Shown here: one piece after another, positions 1 through 9,660 of the stretch
Position numbering within the stretch: position 1 is the first letter of the stretch
How the letters are laid out: the number at the start of each line of letters is the position of its first letter
Assembly (NCBI GenBank): GCA_028716845.1
Contig: JAQUPF010000009.1
Coordinates: 43,540-107,539 of the forward strand
Source: a bacterium
GTDB lineage: Bacteria > Auribacterota > Tritonobacteria > UBA1439
DNA length: 64,000 bases
Direction: 5' to 3'
Notes under the pieces: model-generated
Seen by the model: only the letters and a program-made list of their open reading frames with translations
What the model was told of the DNA's origin: nothing
The model's database searches: none
Made by a program: the position numbers and the translations under genes

Positions 1-2
1 AC

Positions 3-887
3 GTCAAGCTCGGCAACCTCGTCGGGATGAAGCTCCGGAAGATCAAGCCGCAGATCATCGTGGACGCGCGGATATCCGCGATCAAGGCGGGGATCGACGT
101 GAGCACGAACAACCTCGAGGCGCACTACCTCGCCGGCGGCCGGGTGATCAACGTCGTCCGGGCGCTCATCGCCGCGGACAAGGCGAACATCCCGCTCACC
201 TTCAAGCAGGCGGCGGCGATCGACCTCGCCGGGCGCGACGTGCTCCAGGCGGTGCAGACGAGCGTCAACCCGAAGGTGATCGACTGCCCCGACCCGCAGA
301 AGGGGCGGACGACCGTGGACGCGGTCGCGAAGGACGGCATCCAGCTCAAGGCGAAGGCGCGGGTGACCGTGCGCGCGAACCTCGAGCGGCTCGTCGGCGG
401 CGCGACCGAGGAGACGATCATCGCCCGCGTCGGCGAGGGGATCGTGACGACGATCGGCTCCGCCGAGACGCACAAGCGGGTGCTCGAGAACCCGGACCTC
501 ATATCGAAGAAGGTCCTCGAGAAGGGGCTCGACTCCGGGACGGCGTTCGAGATCCTCTCCATCGACATCGCCGACATCGACGTCGGCGAGAACATCGGCG
601 CCCGCCTCCAGTCCGACCAGGCGGAGGCGGACAAGCGCGTCGCGCAGGCGAAGGCGGAGGTGCGGCGCGCGATGGCGGTGGCGCTCGAGCAGGAGATGCA
701 GGCCCGCGTCCGGGAGATGCGGGCGAAGGTGGTCGAGGCCGAGTCGGAGGTCCCGAAGGCGATCTCCCAGGCCTTCCGCGAGGGGAAGCTCGGCGTCTTC
801 GACTACTACAACCTCCTGAACATCCAGGCCGACACCGGGATGCGCCATTCGATCGGCGGCAGGGAGACGCCGCGGCAGGACGCCTGA
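3..887 (+). CDS. floA: Flotillin-like protein FloA (5' end outside window)
   Basis: Membrane-microdomain scaffold of the SPFH/flotillin (UPF0365) family. The frame is open from base 3, so the N-terminal membrane hairpin is missing and 294 residues are visible. Conserved family stretches are easy to see: [65 protein letters not shown] and [15 protein letters not shown], the last opening an Ala/Glu/Arg coiled coil. The ATG at 27 lies inside the conserved VGMKLR segment and is not the real start. In Bacillus floA neighbours an nfeD gene; here the next gene is an unrelated small membrane protein and the only NfeD-like ORF is 15 kb away. Identification is firm; only completeness is limited. Confidence 0.95.
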   Translation, partial: VKLGNLVGMKLRKIKPQIIVDARISAIKAGIDVSTNNLEAHYLAGGRVINVVRALIAADKANIPLTFKQAAAIDLAGRDVLQAVQTSVNPKVIDCPDPQKGRTTVDAVAKDGIQLKAKARVTVRANLERLVGGATEETIIARVGEGIVTTIGSAETHKRVLENPDLISKKVLEKGLDSGTAFEILSIDIADIDVGENIGARLQSDQAEADKRVAQAKAEVRRAMAVALEQEMQARVREMRAKVVEAESEVPKAISQAFREGKLGVFDYYNLLNIQADTGMRHSIGGRETPRQDA

Positions 888-917
888 GCGGCGGCGCGCG
901 GCCGGAGACCGCACGGC

Positions 918-1535
918 ATGGACATCGCCTTCATCATCATCATCATCGTCTTCGCCGTCGCGAACGCCCTCGCGAACGCCTCGAAGAAGAAGCGGGCGAC
1001 GGGGGCGACGGGGGCACCGGCGCGGCGGCCGGTCGCGCAGGAGATCCCCTCGCCGCTCGCCGAGCTCCTCAGCCGTTTCCGCGAGGAGATGGCGGTGAGG
1101 GCGCCCGAGGAGGAGGCGGAGGAGGACGTCTGGGAGGAACGGGCGCACGTTGAGGAGCCCGCGCCGCCCCCGCCGCGGCCGGTCGCCCGCAAGGAGCAGC
1201 GACCCGTGCCGCTTGAGAGGATCGCCGCGGCCGCGGTGAAGGCGGCGGAGGAGGACGTCTGGGGGGAGCGGGCGTATGCGGAGGCCGGACAGGCCCGTCC
1301 CCCGGAGCGGCCGGTCGCCATCAGGGAGCAGCGGCCCGTGCCCCTCGAGCGGATCGCCGCCGTCGTGGCGAAGGCGGCGGCGCCCGCCGCGGCGGTTGCG
1401 GAGCGCGGCCCGGCCGCGCCGATCCCGCGGCTCACGAGGGAGTCGGCCCGCGAGGGGATCATCGCCGCGGAGATCCTCGGCCCCGCCCTCGCCCGCAGGC
1501 GGCGCGGCAGGTTCGGCTCACGCCGCCTCTTCTAA
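918..1535 (+). CDS. Hypothetical membrane-anchored protein with internal tandem repeat
   Basis: I do not recognise a family. The 205-residue product starts with one hydrophobic segment (residues 3-17, IAFIIIIIVFAVANA) followed by a Lys/Arg-rich stop-transfer stretch, so it is probably anchored with its body in the cytoplasm. The rest is Ala/Pro/Arg/Glu-rich and carries two consecutive copies of a 43-45-residue unit (EEDVW..ER.....PP.RPVA..EQRPVPLERIAA...KAA) encoded at about 1119-1247 and 1248-1382. It starts 30 bp after floA in the same direction, so a FloA-associated role is possible but is inference only. The low-complexity composition makes homology assignments unsafe. Confidence 0.7.
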   Translation: MDIAFIIIIIVFAVANALANASKKKRATGATGAPARRPVAQEIPSPLAELLSRFREEMAVRAPEEEAEEDVWEERAHVEEPAPPPPRPVARKEQRPVPLERIAAAAVKAAEEDVWGERAYAEAGQARPPERPVAIREQRPVPLERIAAVVAKAAAPAAAVAERGPAAPIPRLTRESAREGIIAAEILGPALARRRRGRFGSRRLF

Positions 1536-1550
1536 CGCACGAGCAGGAAT

Positions 1551-1637
1551 GCCGCGGTGGCGGAACCGGCAGACGCGCACGATTCAAAATCGTGTGTCCG
1601 AAAGGACATGAGAGTTCGATCCTCTCCCGCGGCACCA
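1551..1637 (+). tRNA. tRNA-Leu (anticodon CAA)
   Basis: An 87-nt gene with 7-bp acceptor stem (GCCGCGG/CCGCGGC), anticodon stem CACGA/TCGTG around loop TTCAAAA (anticodon CAA), a long class II variable arm (GTCC-GAAA-GGAC) and a T-arm with GTTCGATCC. The 3' CCA is encoded at 1635-1637. It follows the hypothetical gene by 15 bp on the same strand. Confidence 0.97.
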
Positions 1638-1639
1638 GC

Positions 1640-1859
1640 ACTACAGTTCAAAGTTCAAAGTTCAAAGTAGAAAGAAGATACCATTGCTTTGCCGCGGATT
1701 GACGCGGATTATCGCGGATCATATGCGGCCCGCGGCAAGCTCCCCTTCCTCCTTCCCCTTCAATCCGCGTGGATCCGCGTGCATCCGCGGCAAAAACACT
1801 GTCACTTTTAACTTTGAACTTTCAACTGTAGTTGCCATCCATGGTGGATTGGTTCTTTG
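1640..1859. repeat. Nested inverted repeat, family A copy 1
   Basis: Starts 3 bp after the tRNA CCA. The outer arms (ACTACAGTTCAAAGTTCAAAG at 1640 on, and its near complement ending near 1833) enclose inner arms built of a CGCGGAT-type unit (1691-1719 against 1762-1791). It ends with the family's right terminus GGTGGATTGGTTCTTTG (1843-1859). No ORF in it looks real. It fills the whole gap between the tRNA and the convergent thiolation gene. Confidence 0.9.
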
Positions 1860-1871
1860 CGCTTCGGGGCG

Positions 1872-2846
1872 TCAGACGCGATGGAGTGACAGGCCGTCCG
1901 GCGCGGGGCAGGTGACCGAGAGGAGGCCGGTCTCCCCGCCCGCCGTCCGGGCGACGCCGACCGTCTCGCCGGGGACCGCGTCGCCGTAGCGGGCGCAGGC
2001 GCGGGCCGCCTCCAGGATCTCATCCTCCCCCCCGCCGCCGCAGACGAGGACGGTCGGCCCGGGGAAGCCGCGGGGGGTGAGGAGGACGTCCCCCTCCCGC
2101 GCCATCTCCCGGAGGCGCCGGTTCTCCGCCTCCTTCCGGCCGACGACGATCTTCCGCCCGCTCCCGAGCCGGAAATGCCTGCCGACCTTGAGCAGGTCGA
2201 TCGCGCGCACGTCGCCGAGCCCCTCGCGGTCGCGGAGGTCGCGGAGGCGGCGCGAGAAGCCGGGATCGGTCAGGAGGCAGCCGCCGGCGGGGCTCGGATA
2301 CTCCTCCACGCCGTACTCCGCCGCGAGCGCCATCTGGGGCTTCCGGGAGCGGCCGTGGAGGCCGAGGAGGCGCGACCGGTCCACCTTCCCCTCCCGCTCC
2401 GGGACGGTCTCGTCGAGGAGCGCCGCGCTGAGCGGCCGGAGGAGCAGCCCCTCGCAGCCGGACCGCTTCTCGACGACGCGGAGCGCCTGCCGGTTCTGCG
2501 ACATCGGCCGCTCGTTGAGCACCTCGCCGGTGAAGACGAAATCGTACCCCTCCTCCCGCATGATCCCCCCCGCGATCCGCACCATGAGGATGTGGCAGTC
2601 GATGCACGGGTTCATGTTCGCCCCGAAGCCGTAGCGGGGGGCCTTCATCATCTCGAGGTGCTCCGCCGTGATGTCGCGGACGAGGAGGGGGATGCCGAGG
2701 CGGGCGGCGGCCCGGCGGGCGTTCCCCGCCCCGAAGAAGGGGGACTCGAAGGAGATCGCCGTCGTCTCGATCCCCTGCTCCCTGAGGACGCAGACGGCGA
2801 GGATGCTGTCGAGCCCCCCCGAGAGCAGGCCGAGCGCGCGCGTCAC
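1872..2846 (-). CDS. ATP-pyrophosphatase of the MnmA/ThiI type (tRNA thiolation-like)
   Basis: A 324-residue PP-loop protein. The motif SGGLDS (residues 9-14) binds and adenylates, as in MnmA and ThiI, and NPCIDCH near residue 80 supplies a conserved Cys pair. The C-terminal part (LLKVGRHFRLG...KIVVGRKEAEN) resembles the DUF814/NFACT-R-like tail found in proteins annotated as predicted tRNA (5-methylaminomethyl-2-thiouridylate) methyltransferase subunits. It probably activates a tRNA uridine for sulfur transfer, but the target base cannot be read from the sequence. The start is GTG at 2846, overlapping the upstream stop as GTGA. It is the last gene of the minus-strand run that begins with tatA. 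Confidence 0.75.
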   Translation of the reverse strand: MTRALGLLSGGLDSILAVCVLREQGIETTAISFESPFFGAGNARRAAARLGIPLLVRDITAEHLEMMKAPRYGFGANMNPCIDCHILMVRIAGGIMREEGYDFVFTGEVLNERPMSQNRQALRVVEKRSGCEGLLLRPLSAALLDETVPEREGKVDRSRLLGLHGRSRKPQMALAAEYGVEEYPSPAGGCLLTDPGFSRRLRDLRDREGLGDVRAIDLLKVGRHFRLGSGRKIVVGRKEAENRRLREMAREGDVLLTPRGFPGPTVLVCGGGGEDEILEAARACARYGDAVPGETVGVARTAGGETGLLSVTCPAPDGLSLHRV

Positions 2847-4150
2847 CGGCGCCCCTCCCCCATCCGCTCCTCGACGAACCGCCTGCCGAGGGCGGCGCAG
2901 TTGTTCATGTTCCGGTCATACGGGTAGATCTGGCTGGTGTTGACGAGGGAGAGCCCCCGGACCGCCGTCTCGAAGGGCGGCATCCGATCCCGGTAGCCGA
3001 GGGTGTAGACGACCGTGCCGTGGCGGGCGCGGAACAGGTGCGTCCGCTCGACCCACTCCCGGCGGAACGCCGGGTTCACGAGGCGGAGCGAGGCCTCGTG
3101 CGCGCGGAAGTAGGAATCGGCGTCCATCCGCCAGAGCGGGTCGTCCGCGTCCACGTAGTTGAACAGGTAGACGATCCGCCGCCCGCCGTACCGCTCCGGC
3201 GGGATGAAGTTCGTGTGCTCGATGAGGCCGCCGAAGGTGATCCGTGGGTCGCTGACGTTGAGCCAGTAGACGGGGCTGATCGATTCCCGGCACTCCATGA
3301 CGAGGCAGACCACCGCCTGGTAGTCGATCCCCTCGAGGCGCGCCCGGTCGGCGCCGGGGAGCGGCGGCGCGATCTTGAGGAACTCCGGGATCGGGACCGT
3401 GCAGACGGCGGCGTCGAAGGCGGCCTCCGTGCCCCCCGCGAGGACGCCGCGGACCGCCCCGCCCTCCGCGATGACGCCGGTCACGGGAACGCCCTCCCGC
3501 AGGACGCCGCCGCGGGCGACGATCTCCTCCTTCAGCCGCTCGATCATGCGCTCGAAGCCGCCGTCGAGGTAGCCGAGCTCCTCGCGCATCCCCCCCCTGC
3601 TCCGCGATCGCGCCCGCGGGTGGATCCTCCCCCAGATCCAGGCGGCGGGGATGCGGTCGTACGAGCCGCCGAACTTGAGCCGGAGGAGCGGCTCCCAGAC
3701 GACCCGGTAGGCGTTCGCGCCCACGTGCCGGGAGAACCACTCCCCGCAGGTGACGCGGTCGAGCGCCGACCAGTCCTCCATCCGCTGGAGGCGGAGGATG
3801 GCGAGCCCCATCCGCACCCGCTCCATCGGCCGGAGCGGCCTGAAGCGGAGGAGGTCGAGCGGCGTCCCGAACCGGTGGACGCCGCCGCCGTGGAAGAAGC
3901 CGACCGGCGAGGGGCGCCAGACGAGCCGGCCGGCGAGGCCGAGGTCGCCGATCCAGTCGAGGACCGCGCCGTCGGTCTTGAAGATATGGTGGTAGAACCG
4001 CTCGACCCAGACGTCGCCGACGCGGAACGATCCCGCGAGGCCGCCGGCGCGAGCGTCCCGCTCGAAGAGCGTCACCTCGTGCCCCCGCGCGAGCAGCTCG
4101 CGGGCGACGCTGAGCCCCGTGATGCCGCCGCCGATGACGGCCGCCCTCAT
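2843..4150 (-). CDS. NAD(P)/FAD-dependent oxidoreductase (amine oxidase / PPOX superfamily)
   Basis: 435 residues. The N-terminus MRAAVIGGGITGLSVARELL is a classic GxGxxG Rossmann fold for FAD, followed by the acidic ribose-binding position (LFERD) and a second glycine pair (AGGLAGSF). The size and fold match the protoporphyrinogen-oxidase / phytoene-desaturase / UDP-galactopyranose-mutase-like group, which often sits beside glycosyltransferases. The ATG at 4150 is chosen because the fold begins there and it overlaps the preceding stop by four bases (ATGA); the open frame upstream is read-through of the neighbour in another frame. Its context (UDP-xylose synthase, GT2-flippase fusion, UbiA) suggests modification of a sugar or polyprenyl lipid, but the substrate is unknown. 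Confidence 0.8.
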   Translation of the reverse strand: MRAAVIGGGITGLSVARELLARGHEVTLFERDARAGGLAGSFRVGDVWVERFYHHIFKTDGAVLDWIGDLGLAGRLVWRPSPVGFFHGGGVHRFGTPLDLLRFRPLRPMERVRMGLAILRLQRMEDWSALDRVTCGEWFSRHVGANAYRVVWEPLLRLKFGGSYDRIPAAWIWGRIHPRARSRSRGGMREELGYLDGGFERMIERLKEEIVARGGVLREGVPVTGVIAEGGAVRGVLAGGTEAAFDAAVCTVPIPEFLKIAPPLPGADRARLEGIDYQAVVCLVMECRESISPVYWLNVSDPRITFGGLIEHTNFIPPERYGGRRIVYLFNYVDADDPLWRMDADSYFRAHEASLRLVNPAFRREWVERTHLFRARHGTVVYTLGYRDRMPPFETAVRGLSLVNTSQIYPYDRNMNNCAALGRRFVEERMGEGRR

Positions 4151-5121
4151 CCCCGATCCGCCTGCTCGATCTCCCGCAGGCTCCAGCCGCTCGCGCTCAT
4201 GAAGGCGAGGCCGAGCCCGGTGACGGAGACATACTGGAGGGCGTGGACGACGATGATGTACCCCATCGCGGCGTCCTTCCCGACGCCGAACGGGGCGAGG
4301 GCGGCGACGGCGGGCAGGTCGAAGGTGCCGACGTAGCCGGGCATGGCGGGGACCATGATGGCGATGTTGACCACGACGAGGGTGAAGAAGGCGGCGTGCG
4401 GGGGGAGGCCCATCCCGAACCCCCGCATGATGATCCAGAAGACGCACCCCTCCAGGAGCCAGACGGCGAGCGAGGAGGCGATCACGGCCGCCTGCCGCCC
4501 CGCGGAGGAGAGGAAGGCGAGGCCGGGGAGGAACGAGTCGATGAGCCGCGCCGAGAGGGCGTGGAACCGGCCCGGGAGGATGCGGGAGACCGCCTTGAGC
4601 GCCGCGGCGGCCCGCGCGGGGCGGAAGGCGGCGTAGAGGAGGAGGCCGAGCGCGGCGAGGAAGACGGGGGCGCCGAGCGCCGCGTACCGCCTGATCTCCG
4701 GGGTGGTCGCGCTGAAGATGAGCACGAAGAGGAAGAGGCCGATGAGCGTGAGGCCGTCGTACACCCGCTCGACGACGATCGTCGCGAACCCCGCGCTCCC
4801 GCTGATCCCCTCGCGCCGCTTGATCGCCCAGGCCCGCACGACCTCCCCCATCCGCAGCGGGAGGATGTTGTTCGCCATGAAGCCGATCATGACGACGATG
4901 AACGAGCTCCGGAAGGGCACGCGCTTGAGCGGTGCGAGCATGACCTGCCAGCGGAACGCGCGGACGGCGAAGCCGAGCAGGTAGACGGCGAGCGCCGGGG
5001 CGAGGTAGCGCCAGTCGAATTCCCGCAGGTGGGCGCCGACGCTCCGCCAGTCGAAGGTGAAGACGATGACGGCGACGGCGACGGCGCTCACCGCCGCGCC
5101 GATGCCCCTGCCGCGCCTCAT
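4147..5121 (-). CDS. UPF0104 / LPG-synthase-TM family flippase-like membrane protein
   Basis: 324 residues with about eight hydrophobic segments. It carries the family signature GFMANNILPLRMGEVVRAWA and, further on, [15 protein letters not shown], typical of the lysylphosphatidylglycerol-synthase transmembrane region (PF03706, UPF0104, AglD C-terminal half). There is no soluble transferase domain, so it is more likely a lipid or lipid-linked-sugar transporter or partner subunit than an enzyme. It is a paralogue of the membrane half of the gene immediately upstream, with the same signature in near-identical form. The start ATG at 5121 overlaps that gene's stop by four bases. Confidence 0.85.
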   Translation of the reverse strand: MRRGRGIGAAVSAVAVAVIVFTFDWRSVGAHLREFDWRYLAPALAVYLLGFAVRAFRWQVMLAPLKRVPFRSSFIVVMIGFMANNILPLRMGEVVRAWAIKRREGISGSAGFATIVVERVYDGLTLIGLFLFVLIFSATTPEIRRYAALGAPVFLAALGLLLYAAFRPARAAAALKAVSRILPGRFHALSARLIDSFLPGLAFLSSAGRQAAVIASSLAVWLLEGCVFWIIMRGFGMGLPPHAAFFTLVVVNIAIMVPAMPGYVGTFDLPAVAALAPFGVGKDAAMGYIIVVHALQYVSVTGLGLAFMSASGWSLREIEQADRG

Positions 5122-6842
5122 GCGCCGACCCCCGGCGCCGCCGCGCGCCCGTCGTCCCGCGCCCGGACGACGTCGAAGTTGTGCCGGAGGAAGAAGACGA
5201 TGCCGAGGACCGTCACCGGGACGTACTGCGTGAGGTGCAGGGCGATCGCGTAGCCCGCCGCGAGGGCCGGATCGACCGCGGCGAGCTGCAGGAGGGCGAG
5301 GGTGCAGAACCAGACGAACGTCCCCACGTAGCCGATCGACGGCACGATCAGGCCGAGGTTGACGATCCCGAGGATGAAGAACGGGGCGTAGCGGGGCAGC
5401 TCCAGGCGGAACGCCCGGATGAAGCACCAGTACATCCCCGCCTCGGCGCTCCAGACGAGGAGCGAGAGCGCGGCGGCGGCGAGGACGAGCCGCTCGGCGA
5501 GGAGCACCTCGAGCCCCCGGATGAAGCTGTCGACGGCGGTCCGCGCCTCCGCCTTGAGGTACCGCTCCGCGAGCGTCTCCACGCGGCGGTAGATGCCGGT
5601 GTCCCGGCCGAGCACCTTGCCGGCGACGAGGTAGAAGAGCATGACGAAGAGGGAGAAGAAGATGAAGATGCCGAGGACGAAGATCCGGTTCACGATCGGC
5701 CGGAAGCTCACGGCCATGAGGATGAGGGCGAGGATGAGGATGAGGGTGAGGCCGTCGAGGAGCCGCTCGACGACGATCGTGGCGAAGGTCTGGCTCTTGG
5801 AGAAGCGGTGGACGCGGCCGAAGTCGTACGCCCGGACGAGCTCCCCCATCCGGACGGGGAGGACGTTGTTCGCCATGAAGCCGACGACGATCCCGGAGAA
5901 GAGCTCCCCGATCCGGAACCGCCGCGCCGGGAGGAGCAGGACCCGCCACCGGAGGCTCCTGAACCAGAAGCTCGCGCCGTAGGCGGCGAGGCCCAGCCAG
6001 ATGAGGCGGCGGTCGGCGGCCCGGATGGCGCTCGTGAAGCCGTGGTAGTCGATCCGCCGGGCGAAGAGGATGATGAACGCCGCGCTCACGAGGGAGGCCG
6101 CGATGAGCTTCTTCCAGTTGACCCTGAAGATGTGGAGCCAGAGGAGGGCGAGCTCGCGCAGCGTCCGGAAGACGTCGCGGGGGGAGACCGTGGATTTCCC
6201 GCGCGTCCGGGGCAGGTGCGCGACGCCGGCCTCGACGATGGTGAGGCCCGCGCGCTTCGCCCGGACGAGGATCTCCGTGTCGATGAGGAAACGCTCGGAC
6301 CTGATCTCGATCCGGTCGAAGACCGACCGCCGGAAGAGCTTGAAGGCGCAGTCGATGTCGCGCACCCGGAGGCCGAAGACGAGGCGGATGATGCGGTTGT
6401 AGACGCGCGAGACGAACTTCCGGAGCGGCCGGTCCTGCCGGTCGGCCCGGTAGCCCACGACCATGTCCACCCCCTCCCGCATGAGGGGGAGGAGCTTCCG
6501 GACGTCGCGGATGTCGAACTGGCAGTCCCCGTCCGTGTAGAGGACGAGGTCCTTGCGGGCGCCGTGGAAGCCGCTCTTCAGGGCGTTCCCGTAGCCGAGA
6601 TTGTGGGGGTGGCGGATGACGCGGACGCGCGGGTTCTCCCGCGCGAGGCGGTCGGCGATCTCGCCGGTCCGGTCGGTCGAGCCGTCGTCGACGATGACCA
6701 CCTCGTAGTCGTCGGTGATCCCGCGCAGGACCCGGTCCACCTCGAGCGTCTGCCGCTCGACGTTCTCCTCCTCGTTGAAGCACGGGAAGAAGACGGTGAG
6801 GGACGGCCGCGTGCCGGGCGGGGGCGGGGCGTCCGCCTTCAT
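5118..6842 (-). CDS. GT2 glycosyltransferase fused to UPF0104 membrane domain (AglD-like)
   Basis: 574 residues. The N-terminal half is a family 2 glycosyltransferase of the dolichyl-phosphate mannose synthase kind: [11 protein letters not shown] (18-28), [10 protein letters not shown] (51-60) and the metal-binding DGD at 104-106. From about residue 250 it becomes polytopic and carries [18 protein letters not shown] and [15 protein letters not shown]. This order matches archaeal AglD, which charges a polyprenyl phosphate with a sugar; here the lipid carrier is probably a bacterial polyprenyl phosphate. The start is ATG at 6842, overlapping the UDP-xylose synthase stop by four bases. The adjacent paralogue of its membrane half suggests a paired synthase and flippase. 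Confidence 0.88.
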   Translation of the reverse strand: MKADAPPPPGTRPSLTVFFPCFNEEENVERQTLEVDRVLRGITDDYEVVIVDDGSTDRTGEIADRLARENPRVRVIRHPHNLGYGNALKSGFHGARKDLVLYTDGDCQFDIRDVRKLLPLMREGVDMVVGYRADRQDRPLRKFVSRVYNRIIRLVFGLRVRDIDCAFKLFRRSVFDRIEIRSERFLIDTEILVRAKRAGLTIVEAGVAHLPRTRGKSTVSPRDVFRTLRELALLWLHIFRVNWKKLIAASLVSAAFIILFARRIDYHGFTSAIRAADRRLIWLGLAAYGASFWFRSLRWRVLLLPARRFRIGELFSGIVVGFMANNVLPVRMGELVRAYDFGRVHRFSKSQTFATIVVERLLDGLTLILILALILMAVSFRPIVNRIFVLGIFIFFSLFVMLFYLVAGKVLGRDTGIYRRVETLAERYLKAEARTAVDSFIRGLEVLLAERLVLAAAALSLLVWSAEAGMYWCFIRAFRLELPRYAPFFILGIVNLGLIVPSIGYVGTFVWFCTLALLQLAAVDPALAAGYAIALHLTQYVPVTVLGIVFFLRHNFDVVRARDDGRAAAPGVGA

Positions 6843-7777
6843 TCGATGACCGTCCTGAAGTGGCCGATCGTCTCCCGCAGCCCCTCCTCGAGGCCGACCC
6901 TCGGCTCCCAGCCGAGGGCGCGGCGCGCGAGGGCGATGTCGGGCTGCCGGACCTTCGGGTCGTCCACGGGGAGCGGCCGGTGGATGATCCTGCTCGCGCT
7001 CCCCGTCAGCCGGATGATCTCCCGGGCGAACTGCATGACCGTCATCTCGGACGGGTTGCCGATGTTGACCGGGTCGTTCAGGTCCGACATCGCGAGCCGG
7101 TAGATCCCCTCGATCAGGTCGGAGACGTAGCAGAAGCTCCTCGTCTGCGAGCCGTCGCCGAAGACGGTCAGGTCCTCCCCCTTCATCGCCTGGGAGATGA
7201 AGGTGGGGACCACCCGGCCGTCCCTGATCCGCATCCGGGGGCCGTACGTGTTGAAGATCCGAACGATCTTCGTGTCGAGGCCGTGGAATCGGTGGTAGGC
7301 CATCGTCATCGCCTCGGCGAAGCGCTTCGCCTCGTCGTAGACGCCGCGGGGGCCGATCGGGTTGACGTTGCCCCAGTAGCTCTCGGGCTGGGGGTGGACG
7401 AGCGGGTCGCCGTACACCTCGGAGGTGGAGGCGAGCAGGAACTTCGCCCCCTTCGACTTTGCGAGGCCGAGCGTCTTGTGGGTGCCGAGGGCGCCGACCT
7501 TGAGCGTCGGGATGGGGAACTCGAGGTAGTCGATCGGGCTCGCGGGCGAGGCGAAGTGGAAGATGAAGTCGACCTCCCCCTCGATGTAGAGGTACTCGGT
7601 GACGTTCTGCTTGATGAAGGTGAAGTCCTCGTTGCCGGCGAGGTGCTCGATGTTCCTGATGCTCCCGGTGAGGAGGTTGTCGAGGCAGATGACCCTGCAC
7701 CCCTCGGCGAGGAGACGGTCGCACAGGTGCGATCCGAGGAACCCCGCGCCGCCGGTCACGACGCATGTCTTCTTCAT
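6839..7777 (-). CDS. uxs: UDP-glucuronate decarboxylase (UDP-xylose synthase)
   Basis: 312-residue extended short-chain dehydrogenase that converts UDP-glucuronate to UDP-xylose using bound NAD. The NAD-binding [10 protein letters not shown] is at residues 9-18, and the catalytic ASTSEVYG and YDEAK (Tyr147, Lys151) are present. [20 protein letters not shown] is the segment that distinguishes the UXS branch from other epimerases. The start is the ATG at 7777, directly before the Rossmann strand; codons upstream encode Arg/Gly-rich read-through. It sits between UbiA and the GT2 fusion, so xylose or a derived pentose is a good candidate for the sugar used by this cluster. Confidence 0.9.
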   Translation of the reverse strand: MKKTCVVTGGAGFLGSHLCDRLLAEGCRVICLDNLLTGSIRNIEHLAGNEDFTFIKQNVTEYLYIEGEVDFIFHFASPASPIDYLEFPIPTLKVGALGTHKTLGLAKSKGAKFLLASTSEVYGDPLVHPQPESYWGNVNPIGPRGVYDEAKRFAEAMTMAYHRFHGLDTKIVRIFNTYGPRMRIRDGRVVPTFISQAMKGEDLTVFGDGSQTRSFCYVSDLIEGIYRLAMSDLNDPVNIGNPSEMTVMQFAREIIRLTGSASRIIHRPLPVDDPKVRQPDIALARRALGWEPRVGLEEGLRETIGHFRTVIE

Positions 7778-7820
7778 GTGCGTTCTCCGTGCGCCGGGCG
7801 CCGAACGCCCGCGCGGCCCC

Positions 7821-8705
7821 TCACCGCCCCATCCACAGGATGAGGACGACCGCAAGCGCCCAGAGGAGGACGTCCGCCAGCAGCGGGCCGTCGGTGAGGA
7901 GCGTGCGCTCCGGGCTGCCCCCCTCCTCCCGCCGGTGGACGAGCCAGAGGTAGCGGAAGATCCCGTAGATGACGAAGGGGGTCGTGAGGAACAGGTTCCC
8001 GCTCACCTCGCCGACCGTCCGGGGGGAGAGGCTGTAGAGGACGTACGCCATGAGCGTGGAGGAGGTCACCACGGCGATCATCTGGTCGAGCAGATAGGTG
8101 GAGTACTCCTCGAGGATCGGCCGGTGCCGCGGCGCGTCCGCCTCGAGGAGCACCAGCTCGTGCCGCCGCTTGCTGAGGGCGAGGAAGAGGGCGAGCAGGA
8201 TCGTGCAGATGAGGAGCCAGGGGGAGACCTCCACGCCGATCGCCACCCCGCCCGCCGCCGCCCGCATGACGAAGCCGACGGCGATGACCATGACGTCGAT
8301 GATCACCACGTGCTTGAGGATGAAGGAGTACGCGAGGAGCAGCACGAGGTACGCGAGCGAGACGATGCCGAGGGCGGTCCCGATGCGGAAGGCGGCCGCG
8401 AGCGCCGCGGCCGCGACGATGAGCGCGGCGGCGACGGCCGTCGCCGCCGGGAGCCTCCCGGAGGCGACCGGGCGCGCCCGCTTGTACGCGTGGCGCCTGT
8501 CCTCGGGGGCGTCGGCGACGTCGTTGAGGAGGTAGGTCGCGCCCGAGAGGCCGCAGAAGATGAGGAAGGCGGCGCAGACGACCGCCACGTCGCCGGGGTG
8601 CGTGAACCGCCGCGAGAAGATGAGCCCCGCGAAGATGATGAGGTTCTTGATCCACTGCCGCGGCCGCATCGACTCGATGACGACCGGCACCACCCCCCCG
8701 CTCAT
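7821..8705 (-). CDS. UbiA-family prenyltransferase, decaprenyl-phosphate phosphoribosyltransferase-like
   Basis: 294-residue polytopic protein. Opening MRPRQWIKN, the first aspartate motif [12 protein letters not shown] (near residue 60) and the second region [17 protein letters not shown] place it with the UbiA proteins that transfer phosphoribose to decaprenyl phosphate rather than with quinone UbiA enzymes. It lies 43 bp upstream of the UDP-xylose synthase and 30 bp downstream of tRNA-Ala, all on the minus strand. With its neighbours it suggests polyprenyl-linked pentose production. The exact acceptor cannot be judged from sequence alone. Confidence 0.85.
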   Translation of the reverse strand: MSGGVVPVVIESMRPRQWIKNLIIFAGLIFSRRFTHPGDVAVVCAAFLIFCGLSGATYLLNDVADAPEDRRHAYKRARPVASGRLPAATAVAAALIVAAAALAAAFRIGTALGIVSLAYLVLLLAYSFILKHVVIIDVMVIAVGFVMRAAAGGVAIGVEVSPWLLICTILLALFLALSKRRHELVLLEADAPRHRPILEEYSTYLLDQMIAVVTSSTLMAYVLYSLSPRTVGEVSGNLFLTTPFVIYGIFRYLWLVHRREEGGSPERTLLTDGPLLADVLLWALAVVLILWMGR

Positions 8706-8735
8706 CCCCTCCCCCCCCGCGTCGCCGCAAGAATA

Positions 8736-8811
8736 TGGTGGAGCAGACGGGATTCGAACCCGTGACCCCCACGTTGCGAACGTGGTGCTCTCCCGGCTGA
8801 GCTACTGCCCC
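8736..8811 (-). tRNA. tRNA-Ala (anticodon CGC)
   Basis: A 76-nt gene with acceptor stem GGGGCAG/CTGCTCC containing the G3:U70 wobble that identifies alanine tRNAs, anticodon stem CCACG/CGTGG around TTCGCAA (anticodon CGC), a GGTTCGAATCC T-arm, and an encoded CCA. It lies between tatC and the ubiA-like gene on the same strand, with only about 30 bp on each side, so it may be processed from their common transcript. Confidence 0.97.
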
Positions 8812-8841
8812 ACCCGTGAACGGCGGCGCCGGGACGGCCGC

Positions 8842-9660
8842 TCACCGCGGCCGTCCGGCCCTCGACTCGATGACGCGCGCCGCCGCGATGCACGCCTCGT
8901 ACAGGAGCAGCATCGGCACCGCCATCATGACCTGGCTGACCGCGTCCGGCGGCGTCAGGACGGCGGCCAGGACGAATATCGAGACTATAGCATACCCGCG
9001 CCCGGCGCTCAACGTGCGCCGGTCGAGAATCCCGAGGGCCACGAGGACGATGACGACGAGCGGCAGCTCGAAGACGAGGCCGAAGGCGAGGAGGAGGCGC
9101 GTGACGAACGTCGTGTACTCGTTGATCGTCCACAGGTTCTCGATCCCCATCATCCGGTTGAAGTTCCAGAGAAAGCGGATCGCGAGCGGGAGCGTCGTGA
9201 AGTAGCAGAACGCCATCCCCGCGTAGAAGAGCGCCGCACCGGCGATCAGGGCGGGCGCGAAGAGGCGGCGCTCCCGCCGCGTGAGGGCCGGGAGGATGAA
9301 CATGCCGGCGGCGTAGAGCATGAACGGCAGGGCGAGGACGAGGGCCGCGCCGGCGGCGATCTTCATCGCCGCCGCCACCCCCCCCGCCGGGGAGAGGGTG
9401 GGGAGGCCGGAGGGGGCCTGCTCGCCCGCCGCGACGGCGGCCGCGCCCAGCGGCCGCATCAGGACGGCGACGGTGTATCCCCGGATGGTGAGCGGGAGGC
9501 AGACGGCGAAGGCGACCCCGAAGGCGGCGAGGACGGTGAAGAGCGTCCGGCGCAGGTCCTCGAGGTGCTCGATGAACGGCTTCTCGACCGGCGCCTCGGG
9601 CGCGGCGGCGTCAGGCGGGGGGCGGCGTCCGGTCATCCCCGCGGTCCCCGCGCCCTTCAC
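8842..9660 (-). CDS. tatC: Sec-independent protein translocase TatC
   Basis: Core receptor of the twin-arginine translocon, which exports folded proteins. About 270 residues with six hydrophobic segments; FIEHLEDLRRTL is the usual TatC entry motif, and FELPLVVIVLVALGI and VLTPPDAVSQ are the conserved late motifs. The frame begins with GTG at 9660 after a GGAGG-rich stretch; an ATG at 9636 (MTGRR) is an alternative with a weaker ribosome site. Either way it overlaps the end of tatA. The 5' extension is Pro/Ala-rich and precedes the motif, so the ambiguity does not affect function. Confidence 0.95.
   Translation of the reverse strand: MKGAGTAGMTGRRPPPDAAAPEAPVEKPFIEHLEDLRRTLFTVLAAFGVAFAVCLPLTIRGYTVAVLMRPLGAAAVAAGEQAPSGLPTLSPAGGVAAAMKIAAGAALVLALPFMLYAAGMFILPALTRRERRLFAPALIAGAALFYAGMAFCYFTTLPLAIRFLWNFNRMMGIENLWTINEYTTFVTRLLLAFGLVFELPLVVIVLVALGILDRRTLSAGRGYAIVSIFVLAAVLTPPDAVSQVMMAVPMLLLYEACIAAARVIESRAGRPR

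Noticed and set aside
1691..1797. Rho-independent terminators formed by the GC inner arms
   Set aside because: The arms are followed by A-runs rather than T-runs on the reading strand, so the classic terminator pattern is absent, even though the hairpins might slow transcription.
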